A stretch of DNA of 64,000 bases from JAAYXS01 sp964550375 (GCA_964550375.1 CAZJYX010000006.1:1-64000), one strand, 5' to 3'; counted from the first letter of the stretch, positions 43,854-56,144 are shown. A program made the numbers and translations. Notes: a model not told the origin generated them from the letters alone.

Positions 43854-45151
43854 GGAAGTACTACGACGACATCAGCCGCATTGCCGGCAACGTGGTGACG
43901 GTAAAGGCGGGCGGGGTGGGCTACGATGAGCTGGCGGTCCTGACCTCTGACCGCGGCGAATCACTGGCCCAGGTAATCCGTCTGGAAGGCCACCAGATCA
44001 GTCTCCAGGTGTTTGCGGGAACCCAGGGCGTGGCCAACAACGACCGCATCCGGTTCCTGCACAAGCCCATGCAGGTACCCTTCTCCGACGGCCTGCTCGG
44101 GCGCGTGTTCGACGGCTCGGCCCGGCCGCGCGACGGCCGCGGTCCGGTCGAGGGAGAGTTGATCGAGCTCGGCTCGCCGGCGGTCAACCCGGTAAAACGC
44201 CGCATGCCCGACAAGATGGTCCACACCGGCATCCCGATGATCGACATCTTCAACTCGCTGGTGCAGTCGCAGAAGCTGCCGATCTTCTCGGTCGCCGGCG
44301 AGCCGTATAACGAGCTGCTGGCCCGCGTCGGGCTACAGGCCCAGGCCGACATCATCATCCTGGGCGGCATGGGGCTGCGACACGACGACTACCTGAAGTT
44401 CCGCAATGCCTTCGAGCAGGGCGGCGTGCTCGGCCGGGCGATCATGTTCATCCACACCGCCGCCGACCCGGTGGTCGAGTGCCTGCTGGTGCCCGACCTC
44501 TGCCTGGCGGTCGGCGAGCAGTTCGCCCTCCAGGGCAAGTCCGTGCTGGTGTTGCTCACCGACATGACCGCCTTCTCGGACGCGCTCAAGGAGATCGCAA
44601 TTGTCATGGAGCAGATCCCCTCGAACCGTGGGTACCCGGGCGATCTGTACACGCAGTTGGCCCGGAGATACGAGAAAGCCGTGGACTTTGACGGGGCCGG
44701 TTCGATGACCGTGCTGGCCTGCGTAACCATGCCCGGCGACGACGTGACCCACCCCGTGCCCGACAACACGGGCTACATCACCGAGGGTCAGTTCTACCTG
44801 CGCAACGGGCGCATCGAGCCCTTCGGGTCGCTCTCGCGCCTCAAGCAGCAGGTCAACGGCAAGACGCGCGACGATCACCGGGACATCATGGACGCCTGCA
44901 TCCAGCTCTACGCTTTGTGCCGCGAGAGTCGCGAAAAGCGCGACATGGGCTTCGAGATGTCCGAGTGGGACCGGAAGCTCCTGACCTACGGCACCCTGTT
45001 CGAAGACAAGATCATGGCCCTGTCGGTGAACATCCCGTTGTTCGAGGCCCTCGACCGCTGCTGGGAGATCCTGGCAACCTGCTTCGAGCCGGCTGAGACG
45101 GGCATCCGGCGGGCGACCATCGACAAGCACTGGCCCCAGCCCCTGAGTTGA
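43850..45151 (+). CDS. atpB: V-type ATPase regulatory subunit B
   Basis: 433 residues; ATG 43850 overlaps the atpA stop (ATGA). Typical B-subunit blocks: HTGIPMIDIFNSLVQSQKLP, where the P-loop is degenerate (FSVAGEPYNELL) as expected for a non-catalytic subunit, and VLLTDMTAFSDALKEIAIVMEQIPSNRGYPGDLYTQLARRYE region read as MTAFSDALKEIAIVMEQIPS and GYPGDLYTQLARRYE. It completes the A3B3 hexamer. Confidence 0.95.
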   Translation: MRKYYDDISRIAGNVVTVKAGGVGYDELAVLTSDRGESLAQVIRLEGHQISLQVFAGTQGVANNDRIRFLHKPMQVPFSDGLLGRVFDGSARPRDGRGPVEGELIELGSPAVNPVKRRMPDKMVHTGIPMIDIFNSLVQSQKLPIFSVAGEPYNELLARVGLQAQADIIILGGMGLRHDDYLKFRNAFEQGGVLGRAIMFIHTAADPVVECLLVPDLCLAVGEQFALQGKSVLVLLTDMTAFSDALKEIAIVMEQIPSNRGYPGDLYTQLARRYEKAVDFDGAGSMTVLACVTMPGDDVTHPVPDNTGYITEGQFYLRNGRIEPFGSLSRLKQQVNGKTRDDHRDIMDACIQLYALCRESREKRDMGFEMSEWDRKLLTYGTLFEDKIMALSVNIPLFEALDRCWEILATCFEPAETGIRRATIDKHWPQPLS

Positions 45152-45170
45152 CCGCGGAGGCCGGCTGAAC

Positions 45171-45827
45171 GTGGCGAAGAAGATCAAACTCACACGCCCG
45201 GAGCTGAAGCGGCAGCGCGACCTGCTGGCGCGCTACCGCCGGTTTCTGCCCATGCTCAAGCTCAAGCAGCAGCAGTTGCAGGTCGCGCTGCGCGAGGTCA
45301 CGCAGCGCCGCGCCAAGGTGCAGGCCGAGCTGGACGAGGCCACGCGGACGTTTCAGGCGTACGAGGCGGTTCTGGCCGACCCGGCGGGTCTGCCGCTGCG
45401 GCCCTGGGCGCAGCCGGTCGAGGTCCGCACCTCGCGCTTCAACGTCGCCGGCGTGAGTCTGCCGGCGTTTGAAGAGGCCCTGTTTCCCGAGGCGCAGTAC
45501 AGTCTGTTCGGCACGCCGGCCTGGGTGGATCGCGCCCTCGAGGACCTGCGCGGCATCAGCCGCCACCGGGCGCGCGTTGAGGTCCTGGACGAGGAGCATC
45601 GCCTGCTGAACCACGAGCTGACCCGCATCGTCCAGCGCGTCAACCTGTTCGAGAAGGTCAAGATTCCCGAATCGCAGGACGCCATCCGGGTCATTCGCAT
45701 CAAGCTGGGCGACGAGATGACCGCGGCCGTCGGCCGGGCCAAGATCGCCAAGAGCAAGCTGACTCAGACCGCCGGGGCCGGCGGCGACGACAATGACGAG
45801 AACGGCGGAGAGGCCGAAACGGCATGA
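45171..45827 (+). CDS. atpD: V-type ATPase central-stalk subunit D
   Basis: 218 residues from GTG 45171. Two long antiparallel helices: N-terminal KIKLTRPELKRQRDLLARYR through KQQQLQVALREV, and C-terminal NHELTRIVQRVNLFEKVKIP with IRVIRIKLGDEMTAAVGRAK. Acidic tail. It rotates inside A3B3 and transmits torque to the c ring. The stop overlaps the atpI start. Confidence 0.92.
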   Translation: MAKKIKLTRPELKRQRDLLARYRRFLPMLKLKQQQLQVALREVTQRRAKVQAELDEATRTFQAYEAVLADPAGLPLRPWAQPVEVRTSRFNVAGVSLPAFEEALFPEAQYSLFGTPAWVDRALEDLRGISRHRARVEVLDEEHRLLNHELTRIVQRVNLFEKVKIPESQDAIRVIRIKLGDEMTAAVGRAKIAKSKLTQTAGAGGDDNDENGGEAETA

Positions 45828-47695
45828 TCGTACCGATGACCAAGGTGTTCGTGGTGGCGCGGCGCGGTGATCGCGACCAATTTCTGCGCGAACTGCGCGA
45901 CCGCGGAGTCATCCACCTGACGCCCCTGGATCCGACCAAGGCGGCGCTGGACGAGAAGACCGCCGGGGGCATCCGGGACGTGGAGCGGGTGTTGCAGATT
46001 CTCGGGGCCCACGAGCCTGACGGCCCGGCCCCCACGCTGCAGCCGGCCGAGGCCGTTCAGGAAGTGCTGGATATCCAGCGTCGCACGGCTGAGCGCCAGA
46101 GTCGGCTCGCGTCACTCGAGCGTTTGCTGAAGAACTTGGCGATCTGGGGCGACGTGCGCGTGGAGCAGCTTGAGGCCCTGCAACAGGCGGGGCTGCAGGT
46201 GCGTTTCTTCGCCGTGCCGGAAGACCTGGTCGATGAGGTCCGGGCCGAGTGTGTGCATCCGCTAGGGCCGCTGGCGGGGCAGAAGGTGCTCGTGGCGGCG
46301 ATAGATCGCCGGCGCGAGGTACACGTGCCCAAGAAGGCCCAGCCCCTCCCAACGCCGACGCGCGACGCGCCGTCGATTCGTGCCGAAGCAGCCGAAATCG
46401 AGGCGGCGATGATGCACGACGCCGCGCACCTGCGGCAACTGGCGCACCTGCAACCCGCGATTGAAGCGCACCTGGCCGAGTTGCGACAGCAGGCGGATTA
46501 CGTGCGGGCCCTGCGCGGGTCCCTGAGCGATGAGCACCTGTTCGCATTGCAGGGTTGGATGCCGGCCGACGCGGCCCCCGCGTTGCAGGCCGATCTGTCG
46601 CAGGGCGAGCTGGTGGCGGCCGTCAGAATCGTGCCGCCCGACCCGGACGAGAATCCGCCCACGCTGATCCGCTATCCTTGCTGGGCCCGTCCGATCCGGG
46701 CCATGTTTGACATCCTCGGTACGGTCCCCGGCTACCGCGAGTTCGACCTGTCGGGCTTCTTCATGCTCGCCCTGCCGCTGTTCGGGGCGATGCTGCTCGG
46801 CGATGCCGGCTACGGCCTGGTCTTCCTGCTGATCGGGCTGCTGTGCCGGCGGCGCATTATCGCCGCCGTCAGTGGGGAGGCGGCAAATCTGATTCTGGTC
46901 TTCGGCACGGCAACCCTGGTCTGGGGCCTGCTGACCTGCAATTTCTTCGGCATCACGCCCAAGGAACTCGCCTTCGCGGGCGGGTTTGGCGACGTGGCCG
47001 AAATGCGCGCGGGGGGGGGCTTCTGGGCCCTGCTGGGCCGCATCATGCTGGGCATCGGCGTACTCTGGAACCCGGACGACGAGATAGCCCGCAACATGAT
47101 CATCCAGGCCAGCTTCCTGATTGGCGGCACCCACCTGGTGCTGGCGCATCTGCGCCAGGCCCTGGGGCTGGCGCCGTCCCTGCGGTTCCTGGCGGAAGTG
47201 GGCTGGTGCAGTTTCCTGGCCGGCATGCTCGGCGTGGTCTGGATGCTGTTCTTCCCGGATCAGGTCTGGATGCCGACGCCCGTGATGATCGGCTTGCTGA
47301 TCGCCGGTGCGGTGCTGGTCATTCTGTTCAGCCACCCCAGCCGCAACCCGGCCAAGCGCATCGGGTTGGGCCTGGTGGCGAACATTCTGCCGATGATCAG
47401 CACCTTCTCCGACACGGTCAGCTACATTCGTCTGATGGCGGTGGGATTGGCGAGCTACTACATTGCCAGCGCGTTCAACGGTCTGGCCTACCAGGTGGGC
47501 GCACCGTCGCCTTGGTTGTTGCCGGCGGCCGTCCTGATCGTGGTGCTGGCCCACGCCTTGAACATCGTGTTGGGTATCATCGCCATTTTCGCCCATGGCG
47601 TGCGCTTGAACATGCTGGAGTTTTCCAGCAACGCGGGAGTGCAGTGGGCCGGGTATCCCTTTGCCCCGTTCGCCCCGCGGGTCCGAACAGGTTAA
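45824..47695 (+). CDS. atpI: V-type ATPase membrane subunit I (a subunit)
   Basis: 623 residues, near the usual 600-650. The N-terminal half is cytoplasmic and helical, starting with MTKVFVVARRGDRDQFLREL; the C-terminal half has about seven membrane helices (FFMLALPLFGAMLLGDAGYG; AVLIVVLAHALNIVLGIIAI). The ion-channel arginine region is TFSDTVSYIRLMAVGLAS near residue 526. It forms the ion half-channels beside the K ring. Confidence 0.92.
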   Translation: MIVPMTKVFVVARRGDRDQFLRELRDRGVIHLTPLDPTKAALDEKTAGGIRDVERVLQILGAHEPDGPAPTLQPAEAVQEVLDIQRRTAERQSRLASLERLLKNLAIWGDVRVEQLEALQQAGLQVRFFAVPEDLVDEVRAECVHPLGPLAGQKVLVAAIDRRREVHVPKKAQPLPTPTRDAPSIRAEAAEIEAAMMHDAAHLRQLAHLQPAIEAHLAELRQQADYVRALRGSLSDEHLFALQGWMPADAAPALQADLSQGELVAAVRIVPPDPDENPPTLIRYPCWARPIRAMFDILGTVPGYREFDLSGFFMLALPLFGAMLLGDAGYGLVFLLIGLLCRRRIIAAVSGEAANLILVFGTATLVWGLLTCNFFGITPKELAFAGGFGDVAEMRAGGGFWALLGRIMLGIGVLWNPDDEIARNMIIQASFLIGGTHLVLAHLRQALGLAPSLRFLAEVGWCSFLAGMLGVVWMLFFPDQVWMPTPVMIGLLIAGAVLVILFSHPSRNPAKRIGLGLVANILPMISTFSDTVSYIRLMAVGLASYYIASAFNGLAYQVGAPSPWLLPAAVLIVVLAHALNIVLGIIAIFAHGVRLNMLEFSSNAGVQWAGYPFAPFAPRVRTG

Positions 47696-47717
47696 TTGCA
47701 GCGAAGGAGACGCAGGT

Positions 47718-48173
47718 ATGGAATGGCTTGGCCAGTTGGGATTCGCTTTGCCGCTGGGGCTGGGCGCCGTGGGCAGCGCTCTGGGCATCGGGGCTGCCGG
47801 GCAGGCGGCTGCCGGGGCCTGGGCCAAGGAAGCCCGCGAAGGCAAGCGACTGAACTTCCTCTATATCGCCCTGACGGGCATGCCGTTGAGCCAGACCATC
47901 TACGGCTTCGTGCTCATGCTGGCGCTGCTCAAGGGGCAGGTCTACGACGCGGCGTTCCTTTCGGCCAACGCCGGCGCCCTGTTCAGCATCGGCCTGGCCT
48001 GCGGGCTGGGCGAGCTGTTCAGTGCCTGGATGCAGGGGAGCATCGGGGCCGCCGGCATCCGGGCCATGAGTGATGGCGAGGGCAAGCCGTTTGTCTTCTC
48101 CATCATTGCCATGGGTATCGCCGAAACCGTCGGCCTGTTCGCCTGCTTCTTCATGTTCCTGATGATGCCTTAA
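47718..48173 (+). CDS. atpK: V-type ATPase proteolipid subunit K (c ring), Na+-type residues
   Basis: 151 residues from ATG 47718 (GAAGGAGA upstream). Two hairpins, four membrane helices. Compared by eye with Enterococcus hirae NtpK, the Na+ ligand positions are kept: PLSQTIYGF (Ser in place of Thr64, then Gln65; Tyr68 kept), WMQGSIGAAGI (Gln110) and MGIAETVGLF (Glu139). Only the second hairpin has the carboxylate, as in V-type c subunits. This suggests Na+ transport. Last gene of the operon, followed by a strong hairpin. Confidence 0.9.
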   Translation: MEWLGQLGFALPLGLGAVGSALGIGAAGQAAAGAWAKEAREGKRLNFLYIALTGMPLSQTIYGFVLMLALLKGQVYDAAFLSANAGALFSIGLACGLGELFSAWMQGSIGAAGIRAMSDGEGKPFVFSIIAMGIAETVGLFACFFMFLMMP

Positions 48174-48194
48174 GCAGGGTCCCCCGTAAACGAC

Positions 48195-48227
48195 CGCCGG
48201 GCTGAACGCGGAACGTTCAGCCCGGCG
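48195..48227. terminator. Hairpin between convergent V-ATPase and hydrogenase operons
   Basis: Perfect 13-base stem CGCCGGGCTGAAC / GTTCAGCCCGGCG with a 7-base loop, 21 bases after the atpK stop. No T tract follows in either direction, but the position between two convergent operons fits a bidirectional terminator. Confidence 0.6.
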
Positions 48228-48289
48228 CTGCTTCGTGAATTCACTTCCACCGGATCACGCCTGGCGCGGCATCCGCCGCGGCCGTTTGC

Positions 48290-50086
48290 TCAGACCCGGC
48301 TGCGGGCCACGTACTTCGTGTGCAGCAGCTCGTGCGACTTCTCACTGAGCGGGTGGCCCAGAAACTCGCTGTAGATCGCTTTGATGGCCGGGTTGTCGTG
48401 CGACTTGCGCAGCGGCCGGCCCTCGTCCTCGCGATAGATCGCCTGGATGCGGGCGAGGCGCACGCTGTTGTCCGTCATGCGCGGCTGGCCGCCGCCGCCG
48501 ATGCAGCCGCCGGGGCAGGTCATCACTTCGATGAAGTGATACTCGGCCTCGCCACGGCGGACACGCTCGATCACCTTGCGGGCATTGGCCAGGCCGTGCG
48601 CGACGGCCACCTTGAGCGTGGCGCCTTCGAGGAAGGACCATTCCGGCTTGGCACCGCTGACCTTGGCCGCGGCCTCCTTGACGCCGTCCAGCCCGGCGAT
48701 CGGCTGCACGTGCAGATTGTCGAACGGCAGTTCGCGCCCGGTGACGATCTCCCAGGCCGTGCGCAGCGCGGCCTCCATGACACCGCCGGTGTTGGCGAAG
48801 ATGTCCGCCGCGCCCGTGGACAGGCCCAGCGGCGCGTCCATTTCCTCGTCGGGCAGCAATTCGAAGCGGATGCCGGCCTGCTTGATCATGCGGCCCAACT
48901 CGCGTGTCGTCAGGACCGCGTCAACATCCTGCACGCCGCTGTCGAACATCTCGGGCCGCTGGCTCTCGAACTTCTTGGCCGTGCACGGCATGACCGACAC
49001 GACGAAGATCTCCTCGGCCCGCTTGCCGATCTTCTCGGCGTAATAGGTCTTGGCGACCGCACCGAACATCTGCTGCGGCGACTTGCAGGTCGACAGGTTA
49101 TCCGTCATGTCCGGGTAGTAGTGCTCGAGGAACTTGATCCAGCCCGGCGAGCAGCTCGTGAACATCGGCAGCGGGCCGGGCGCGTGATGGCCGTCGCCAT
49201 GACCGTTGCCGCCCGTCAGCGCGTGCTTGAGCCGCATCAGCAGCTCGGTGCCCTCCTCCATGATCGTCAGGTCGGCGGCAAAGTTAGTGTCGAACACGCC
49301 GTCGAACCCGAGGCGCCTGAGGGCGGCCGTCATCTTGCCGGTTACCAGCGTGCCCGGCGGATAGCCGAAGCACTCGCCCAGCGCGGCCCGGATGGCCGGG
49401 GCGGTCTGGACGACCACGTGCTTGTTCGGATCGTCGAGGGCCTCCCAGACGGCCGCCATGTGGTCGGCCTCGTTGATGGCGGCCACCGGACAGACCGCAG
49501 CGCACTGGCCGCACTGCACGCACACCACTTCATCTAGTTCGGAGCAGAAGGCCGGGCCGATGACGGTGTTGAACCCGCGGTTCTGGGCCCACAGCGCGGC
49601 GACGCCCTGCACCTGGTTGCACACGGTCACGCAGCGCCGACACACGATGCACTTAGCGGTGTCGCGCGTCAGGGCCGGCGTGCTGGTGTCGCGGAAGCGC
49701 GCCGCCTTGGCGCCAGGGTAACTGATTTCCTTCACGCCCAGCTCACGCGCGACCGCCTGTAGCTCGCAGTCCTCGCTGCGCGCGCAGGTCTGGCAGTCGC
49801 CGTCGTGCTCTGACAGCAGCAACTCGACCACCGTGCGCCGGGCCTCGCGAACGCGGCGGGTGTTGGTCTTGACCTTCATGCCCTCGGCTGCCGGCATGGC
49901 ACATGAGGCCACCAGCGCCCGGGCGCCCTCGACCTCCACCGTGCACACGCGGCAGGCGCCGATCGCCTGCACATCCTTGAGATAGCAGAGCGTCGGAATC
50001 TGAATGCCGGCCTGCCGGGCGGCGTCCAGGATGCTGGTGCCCTCGGCCACCTCGACGGGGATGTTGTCAATCGTCAGTTTTGGCAT
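48290..50086 (-). CDS. hydA: [FeFe] hydrogenase catalytic subunit (HndD/HydA type)
   Basis: 598 residues. N-terminal 2Fe-2S domain (GACRVC), His-Cys3 [4Fe-4S] motif HDGDCQTCARSEDC (about 94), two [4Fe-4S] ferredoxin motifs CIVCRRCVTVC (about 145) and CVQCGQCAAVCP (about 189), then the H-cluster domain: L1 TSCSPGWIKF (about 310), L2 MPCTAKKFE (about 363), L3 EVMTCPGGCIGGGGQP (about 520). The small-subunit-like tail follows. L1 has Ser where clostridial CpI has its second Cys. It makes or uses H2. A Gly/His-rich insert lies near residue 293. Last gene of the locus, 60 bases after hydB. Confidence 0.96.
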   Translation of the reverse strand: MPKLTIDNIPVEVAEGTSILDAARQAGIQIPTLCYLKDVQAIGACRVCTVEVEGARALVASCAMPAAEGMKVKTNTRRVREARRTVVELLLSEHDGDCQTCARSEDCELQAVARELGVKEISYPGAKAARFRDTSTPALTRDTAKCIVCRRCVTVCNQVQGVAALWAQNRGFNTVIGPAFCSELDEVVCVQCGQCAAVCPVAAINEADHMAAVWEALDDPNKHVVVQTAPAIRAALGECFGYPPGTLVTGKMTAALRRLGFDGVFDTNFAADLTIMEEGTELLMRLKHALTGGNGHGDGHHAPGPLPMFTSCSPGWIKFLEHYYPDMTDNLSTCKSPQQMFGAVAKTYYAEKIGKRAEEIFVVSVMPCTAKKFESQRPEMFDSGVQDVDAVLTTRELGRMIKQAGIRFELLPDEEMDAPLGLSTGAADIFANTGGVMEAALRTAWEIVTGRELPFDNLHVQPIAGLDGVKEAAAKVSGAKPEWSFLEGATLKVAVAHGLANARKVIERVRRGEAEYHFIEVMTCPGGCIGGGGQPRMTDNSVRLARIQAIYREDEGRPLRKSHDNPAIKAIYSEFLGHPLSEKSHELLHTKYVARSRV

Positions 50087-50146
50087 TGCTTATTCCTCTG
50101 TAGGGAGACCGCGGTCGGTCTGCTCCATTTCGGGCATTCGGGCGAC

Positions 50147-53224
<3,078 letters not shown>

Positions 53225-53287
53225 GGGTGACCTATCTCCAGTGCGAGAACCGCCGGCGACCGGCGCTGCCTCGCCACGCGACATTTC

Positions 53288-53656
53288 TCACACCTTGATC
53301 ATGTACTCGAGTACCGGCTGGCCGCGCAACACGTGCTCGCGCACGATCTCGCCAACCTTATTCTTATCCAGGCGACCATAGCGGAACGAGCCGCCGGCCT
53401 TGTCCGTCAGCGTCAACATCGGCTCCTGGTCGCACAGGCCGGCACAGCCGCTCTGCGTGACCGTCACCTTGTCGGCGGCCGGCCCCAGCTCGTTCAACAG
53501 CGCCGTCAGCACGTCACGCGCCCCGGCGGCGATGCCGCACGTGCCCATGTGCACCGTGATGCGCATGTCCTTCTGACCGCCGCGCAGGTCGATCTCGCGC
53601 CGCGCCGTTTCCTGAAGCTTCTTCAGATCCTTGGGGCTGGTAATGCGCTGTGTCAT
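53288..53656 (-). CDS. [2Fe-2S] ferredoxin-like hydrogenase subunit (HndB type)
   Basis: 122 residues from ATG 53656, overlapping the upstream stop (ATGA). Thioredoxin-like 2Fe-2S fold with four Cys: ITVHMGTCGIAAGARDVLTA, then VTQSGCAGLCDQEPML. The N-terminal helix ITSPKDLKKLQETARREI is typical of HndB of NADP-reducing hydrogenases. A small electron carrier subunit, 64 bases upstream of hydB. Confidence 0.88.
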   Translation of the reverse strand: MTQRITSPKDLKKLQETARREIDLRGGQKDMRITVHMGTCGIAAGARDVLTALLNELGPAADKVTVTQSGCAGLCDQEPMLTLTDKAGGSFRYGRLDKNKVGEIVREHVLRGQPVLEYMIKV

Positions 53657-54198
53657 GCGGTCGCCTTCCTTTCCGCCTGGTCGTGCTCGCCGGTGCGGTA
53701 CGGACCCAGGACCAGCTCGATCTTGTTCGGCTTGACCCGGTGATGCACGTCGTTGTCGATCATGATGGCCGGCGCCAGGCCGCAGGCGCCGAAGCAGCGC
53801 GCCACTTCGAGCGTGAACAGCCGGTCCGGCGTGGTCTGCCCGACGTCGATCCCCAGCTTGTGCTTGAGCGCGGCCAGCACGCGGTTGCCGCCGCGGACGT
53901 AACAGGCCGTGCCCAGACACACGCGGATCAGGTGTTTGCCGCGCGGCACGGTCGAGAAGAACGAGTAGAAGCTCACCACGCCGGCGACCTCGCTGTACGA
54001 CTTGTTCAAGCCGAGCGCGATGCGCTTCAGAGCCACGTCCGGCAGGTAGCCGAAGATGCCCTGCGCAATCTGCAACACCGGAATCAGGGCCCCGGGTTTG
54101 TCACGGTACTCAGCCAGAACCTTGTCGAGCCGGCCCAGCAACTCCTCCTCGGAGACTGCTTCGCCGCACGCACACTGGACCTTGGCGTCCTCATTCAT
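53653..54198 (-). CDS. NuoE-like hydrogenase subunit (HndA/HydC)
   Basis: 181 residues from ATG 54198 with AGGAGACG upstream. Helical N-terminus GALIPVLQIAQGIFGYLPD, then VAGVVSFYSFFS and the [2Fe-2S] Cys set VCLGTACYVRGG and EVARCFGACGLAPAIMI, as in NuoE/HydC. An additional CxC (QCACGEA) lies near residue 9. Passes electrons between HydB and the other subunits. The gene order HydC-Fd-HydB-HydA matches bifurcating hydrogenase operons. Confidence 0.92.
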   Translation of the reverse strand: MNEDAKVQCACGEAVSEEELLGRLDKVLAEYRDKPGALIPVLQIAQGIFGYLPDVALKRIALGLNKSYSEVAGVVSFYSFFSTVPRGKHLIRVCLGTACYVRGGNRVLAALKHKLGIDVGQTTPDRLFTLEVARCFGACGLAPAIMIDNDVHHRVKPNKIELVLGPYRTGEHDQAERKATA

Positions 54199-54403
54199 AT
54201 CCGTCTCCTAATCAGCACTGGCCCGGCAGGCCGGGCGGCCGCAAACATCAGGGCAGGGACTTTGGGGCAGATTCCCGGCGCCGACCGACCGGTTCGGCTC
54301 GTGTGCAGGCTTCCGGGCTTATCGGTCTGCGCCAAATTCCGGCGGGTTTTCGCCCACCATGCACCCAGAGCGGGCTCCGCCGCGAGCACTGTTGGCCGGC
54401 AAG

Positions 54404-54946
54404 TCACCCCACGCCGGCCGTTTCCAGCTCCGCGCTAATCCTACTAATCACGCTGCGTGCCAGAAGCAGGCCATTTTGCGGGTCGATTTCCAGTTCCTCC
54501 GCCAGCCCCGCCGACCGCAGCCGAAAATCCCGCCCCGCCAGGCAGAAATGGTACTGGAAGTCGATTTCCGGGTTCGTGCAGACCAACCCGCCCAGCGCGC
54601 CGGCCAGATCCCCCAGCGGGTTGCGATCCACATGCATCAGGTCCATCGCGACGCTGACCTTCACCCCGCCCAGGTCGGACCGCCCCAGCGTCAGCCCGCC
54701 GCCGGCGGCTTCGGCTGCCGCCCGGAACAAGCTCAGACCCAGTCCGGTGCGCTTCCCCCCTTTGGTGGTGTAAAACGGGTCCAGGGCTTGTTCGGGGGTG
54801 ACCTTCAGCCCGGTGCCGTCGTCCTCGATCTCAATCCGCAGCAGGTCCGCCGCCGGGTCGGCCACGATCCTGATTACAATGGTCGTGGCCTGGGCGCGAA
54901 TGGAATTCTCGACCAAGTCCAGAATGTGCAGCGACAGCTCACGCAT
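54404..54946 (-). CDS. Stand-alone HATPase (GHKL) protein of the hydrogenase locus
   Basis: 180 residues from ATG 54946. GHKL ATP-binding fold: N-box ELSLHILDLVENSIRAQATT, G1 IEIEDDGTGLKV, then GKRTGLGLSLFRAAAEAAGGG. No dimerisation/His domain. Such ATP-binding proteins are often found inside [FeFe] hydrogenase operons next to PHP and DRTGG genes; their role is not known. A gap of 205 bases separates it from the HydC gene. Confidence 0.8.
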   Translation of the reverse strand: MRELSLHILDLVENSIRAQATTIVIRIVADPAADLLRIEIEDDGTGLKVTPEQALDPFYTTKGGKRTGLGLSLFRAAAEAAGGGLTLGRSDLGGVKVSVAMDLMHVDRNPLGDLAGALGGLVCTNPEIDFQYHFCLAGRDFRLRSAGLAEELEIDPQNGLLLARSVISRISAELETAGVG

Positions 54947-55011
54947 CTCCGCTCATCCAAACCGGTGCGGCCGGCACTCTTTCAAGCCGTGTGCCTGTGC
55001 GGCTCGCCGCT

Positions 55012-55953
55012 TCACACACCCGCCACCCTCCGACCACCGGCGCCGCGCAACGCGAGCGCTAATTCCTCGAACGACGGCTCGCGCACGCGCACAACAGTTC
55101 GGCAACGCCCGATATCGCCCAGGTAGTGGGCGTCGGAGGAGGTGACTATCGGCAGTCCATAACCCGCGAACTCGCGCAGCACACTCTCATCCGGGGCGGC
55201 CGGCTCCAGACCGTCGCTGTGCGGGCAGAAGACTTCAATCGCGTCAAACCCCGCATCGGCCGGAAACACGCCGAGCTGGCTCATGACGCTGTACATCGGG
55301 CGATTCACATGGGCGGCAATCGCCAGCCCGCCGTGGCGGTGAATCAGATCGATCGTCGCGGCCAGATCAAAGCCGGCCGCCATCCCGAGCATCTTTAATT
55401 CCGAGTCCAAGATATTGCCGGACGCGTCCAGCAAATCCTGCTGGCCAAACTTCTTGTGATACGCCACCGTGGCATCGGGCAGGGTCCTCCGCACCTCCGC
55501 CCCGGCTGCTGATGCCGCAGCCGGATTGGGAAAAATCCCCACTACGTGCACTTCCTCAGCCGTGGCTATCTCCATGCCGGCCAGCACGGTCAGCGTGTGC
55601 GGCGCGGCCGGCCGCCGCCGCCGCTGAGAGGGCACCTCGGGTGTGGCTTCCACCCCGGCCTGACCCGCGCCGTTGGCGTCGCCCTCGAAGCCGGCCGTCG
55701 CATCCCCTGCGGGCTGTGCCTGCCGGTTCTCGCGCCGCCGCCGGTCTTTGCGTACGCGGGTCGCAGCCCGCCCCAGGGATGCTGCGGCCGCCACGCAGGA
55801 CGGCACGTTCCCGGCCGCGTTGTGGTCGCAGATGGCAATCATGGCCAGACCATGCTCCAGGGCCGCCTGGACGATCCGCGGGGGCGTCATGTCGTCGGCC
55901 GCGCACGGCGAAAGCGCCGTGTGGACGTGCAGATCCACCGCAAAGAGCCTCAT
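55012..55953 (-). CDS. PHP-domain phosphoesterase with an inserted basic segment
   Basis: 313 residues from ATG 55953. N-terminal metal motif DLHVHTALSPCAADDMTP, then CDHNAAGN; later metal His/Asp in IDLIHRHGGLAIAAHVNRP and IVTSSDAHYLGDIG. Between about residues 57 and 118 is an insertion that is very basic then Gly/Ala/Glu-rich (RKDRRRRENRQ; SQRRRRPAAPH), not expected in a compact PHP fold. Phosphoesterase or cyclic nucleotide/NDP-ribose hydrolase activity is typical for the family. Common in clostridial hydrogenase loci. Confidence 0.85.
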   Translation of the reverse strand: MRLFAVDLHVHTALSPCAADDMTPPRIVQAALEHGLAMIAICDHNAAGNVPSCVAAAASLGRAATRVRKDRRRRENRQAQPAGDATAGFEGDANGAGQAGVEATPEVPSQRRRRPAAPHTLTVLAGMEIATAEEVHVVGIFPNPAAASAAGAEVRRTLPDATVAYHKKFGQQDLLDASGNILDSELKMLGMAAGFDLAATIDLIHRHGGLAIAAHVNRPMYSVMSQLGVFPADAGFDAIEVFCPHSDGLEPAAPDESVLREFAGYGLPIVTSSDAHYLGDIGRCRTVVRVREPSFEELALALRGAGGRRVAGV

Positions 55954-56144
55954 AGGACCCCCTCCGTTCGTCCGATCAAGTGAACTCGGCTCCCGCAGTA
56001 CACTCGCTGCGCTCCTCCTCGCGCCGGCAGCAGGTGGCGCACACCGGCTCGCGGGCCGGCAATGACGCCGTCTGGTCGCGGATTGGCAGGCATTGGTCTC
56101 ATGCTGTCACAGCGTTCGTTTCCGGCCGGTGCGCCTCCACCCAG

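Noticed and set aside
46262..47845. Long minus-strand frame opposite atpI/atpK
   Set aside because: Gln/His/Arg-rich shadow translation of a well-supported membrane subunit.
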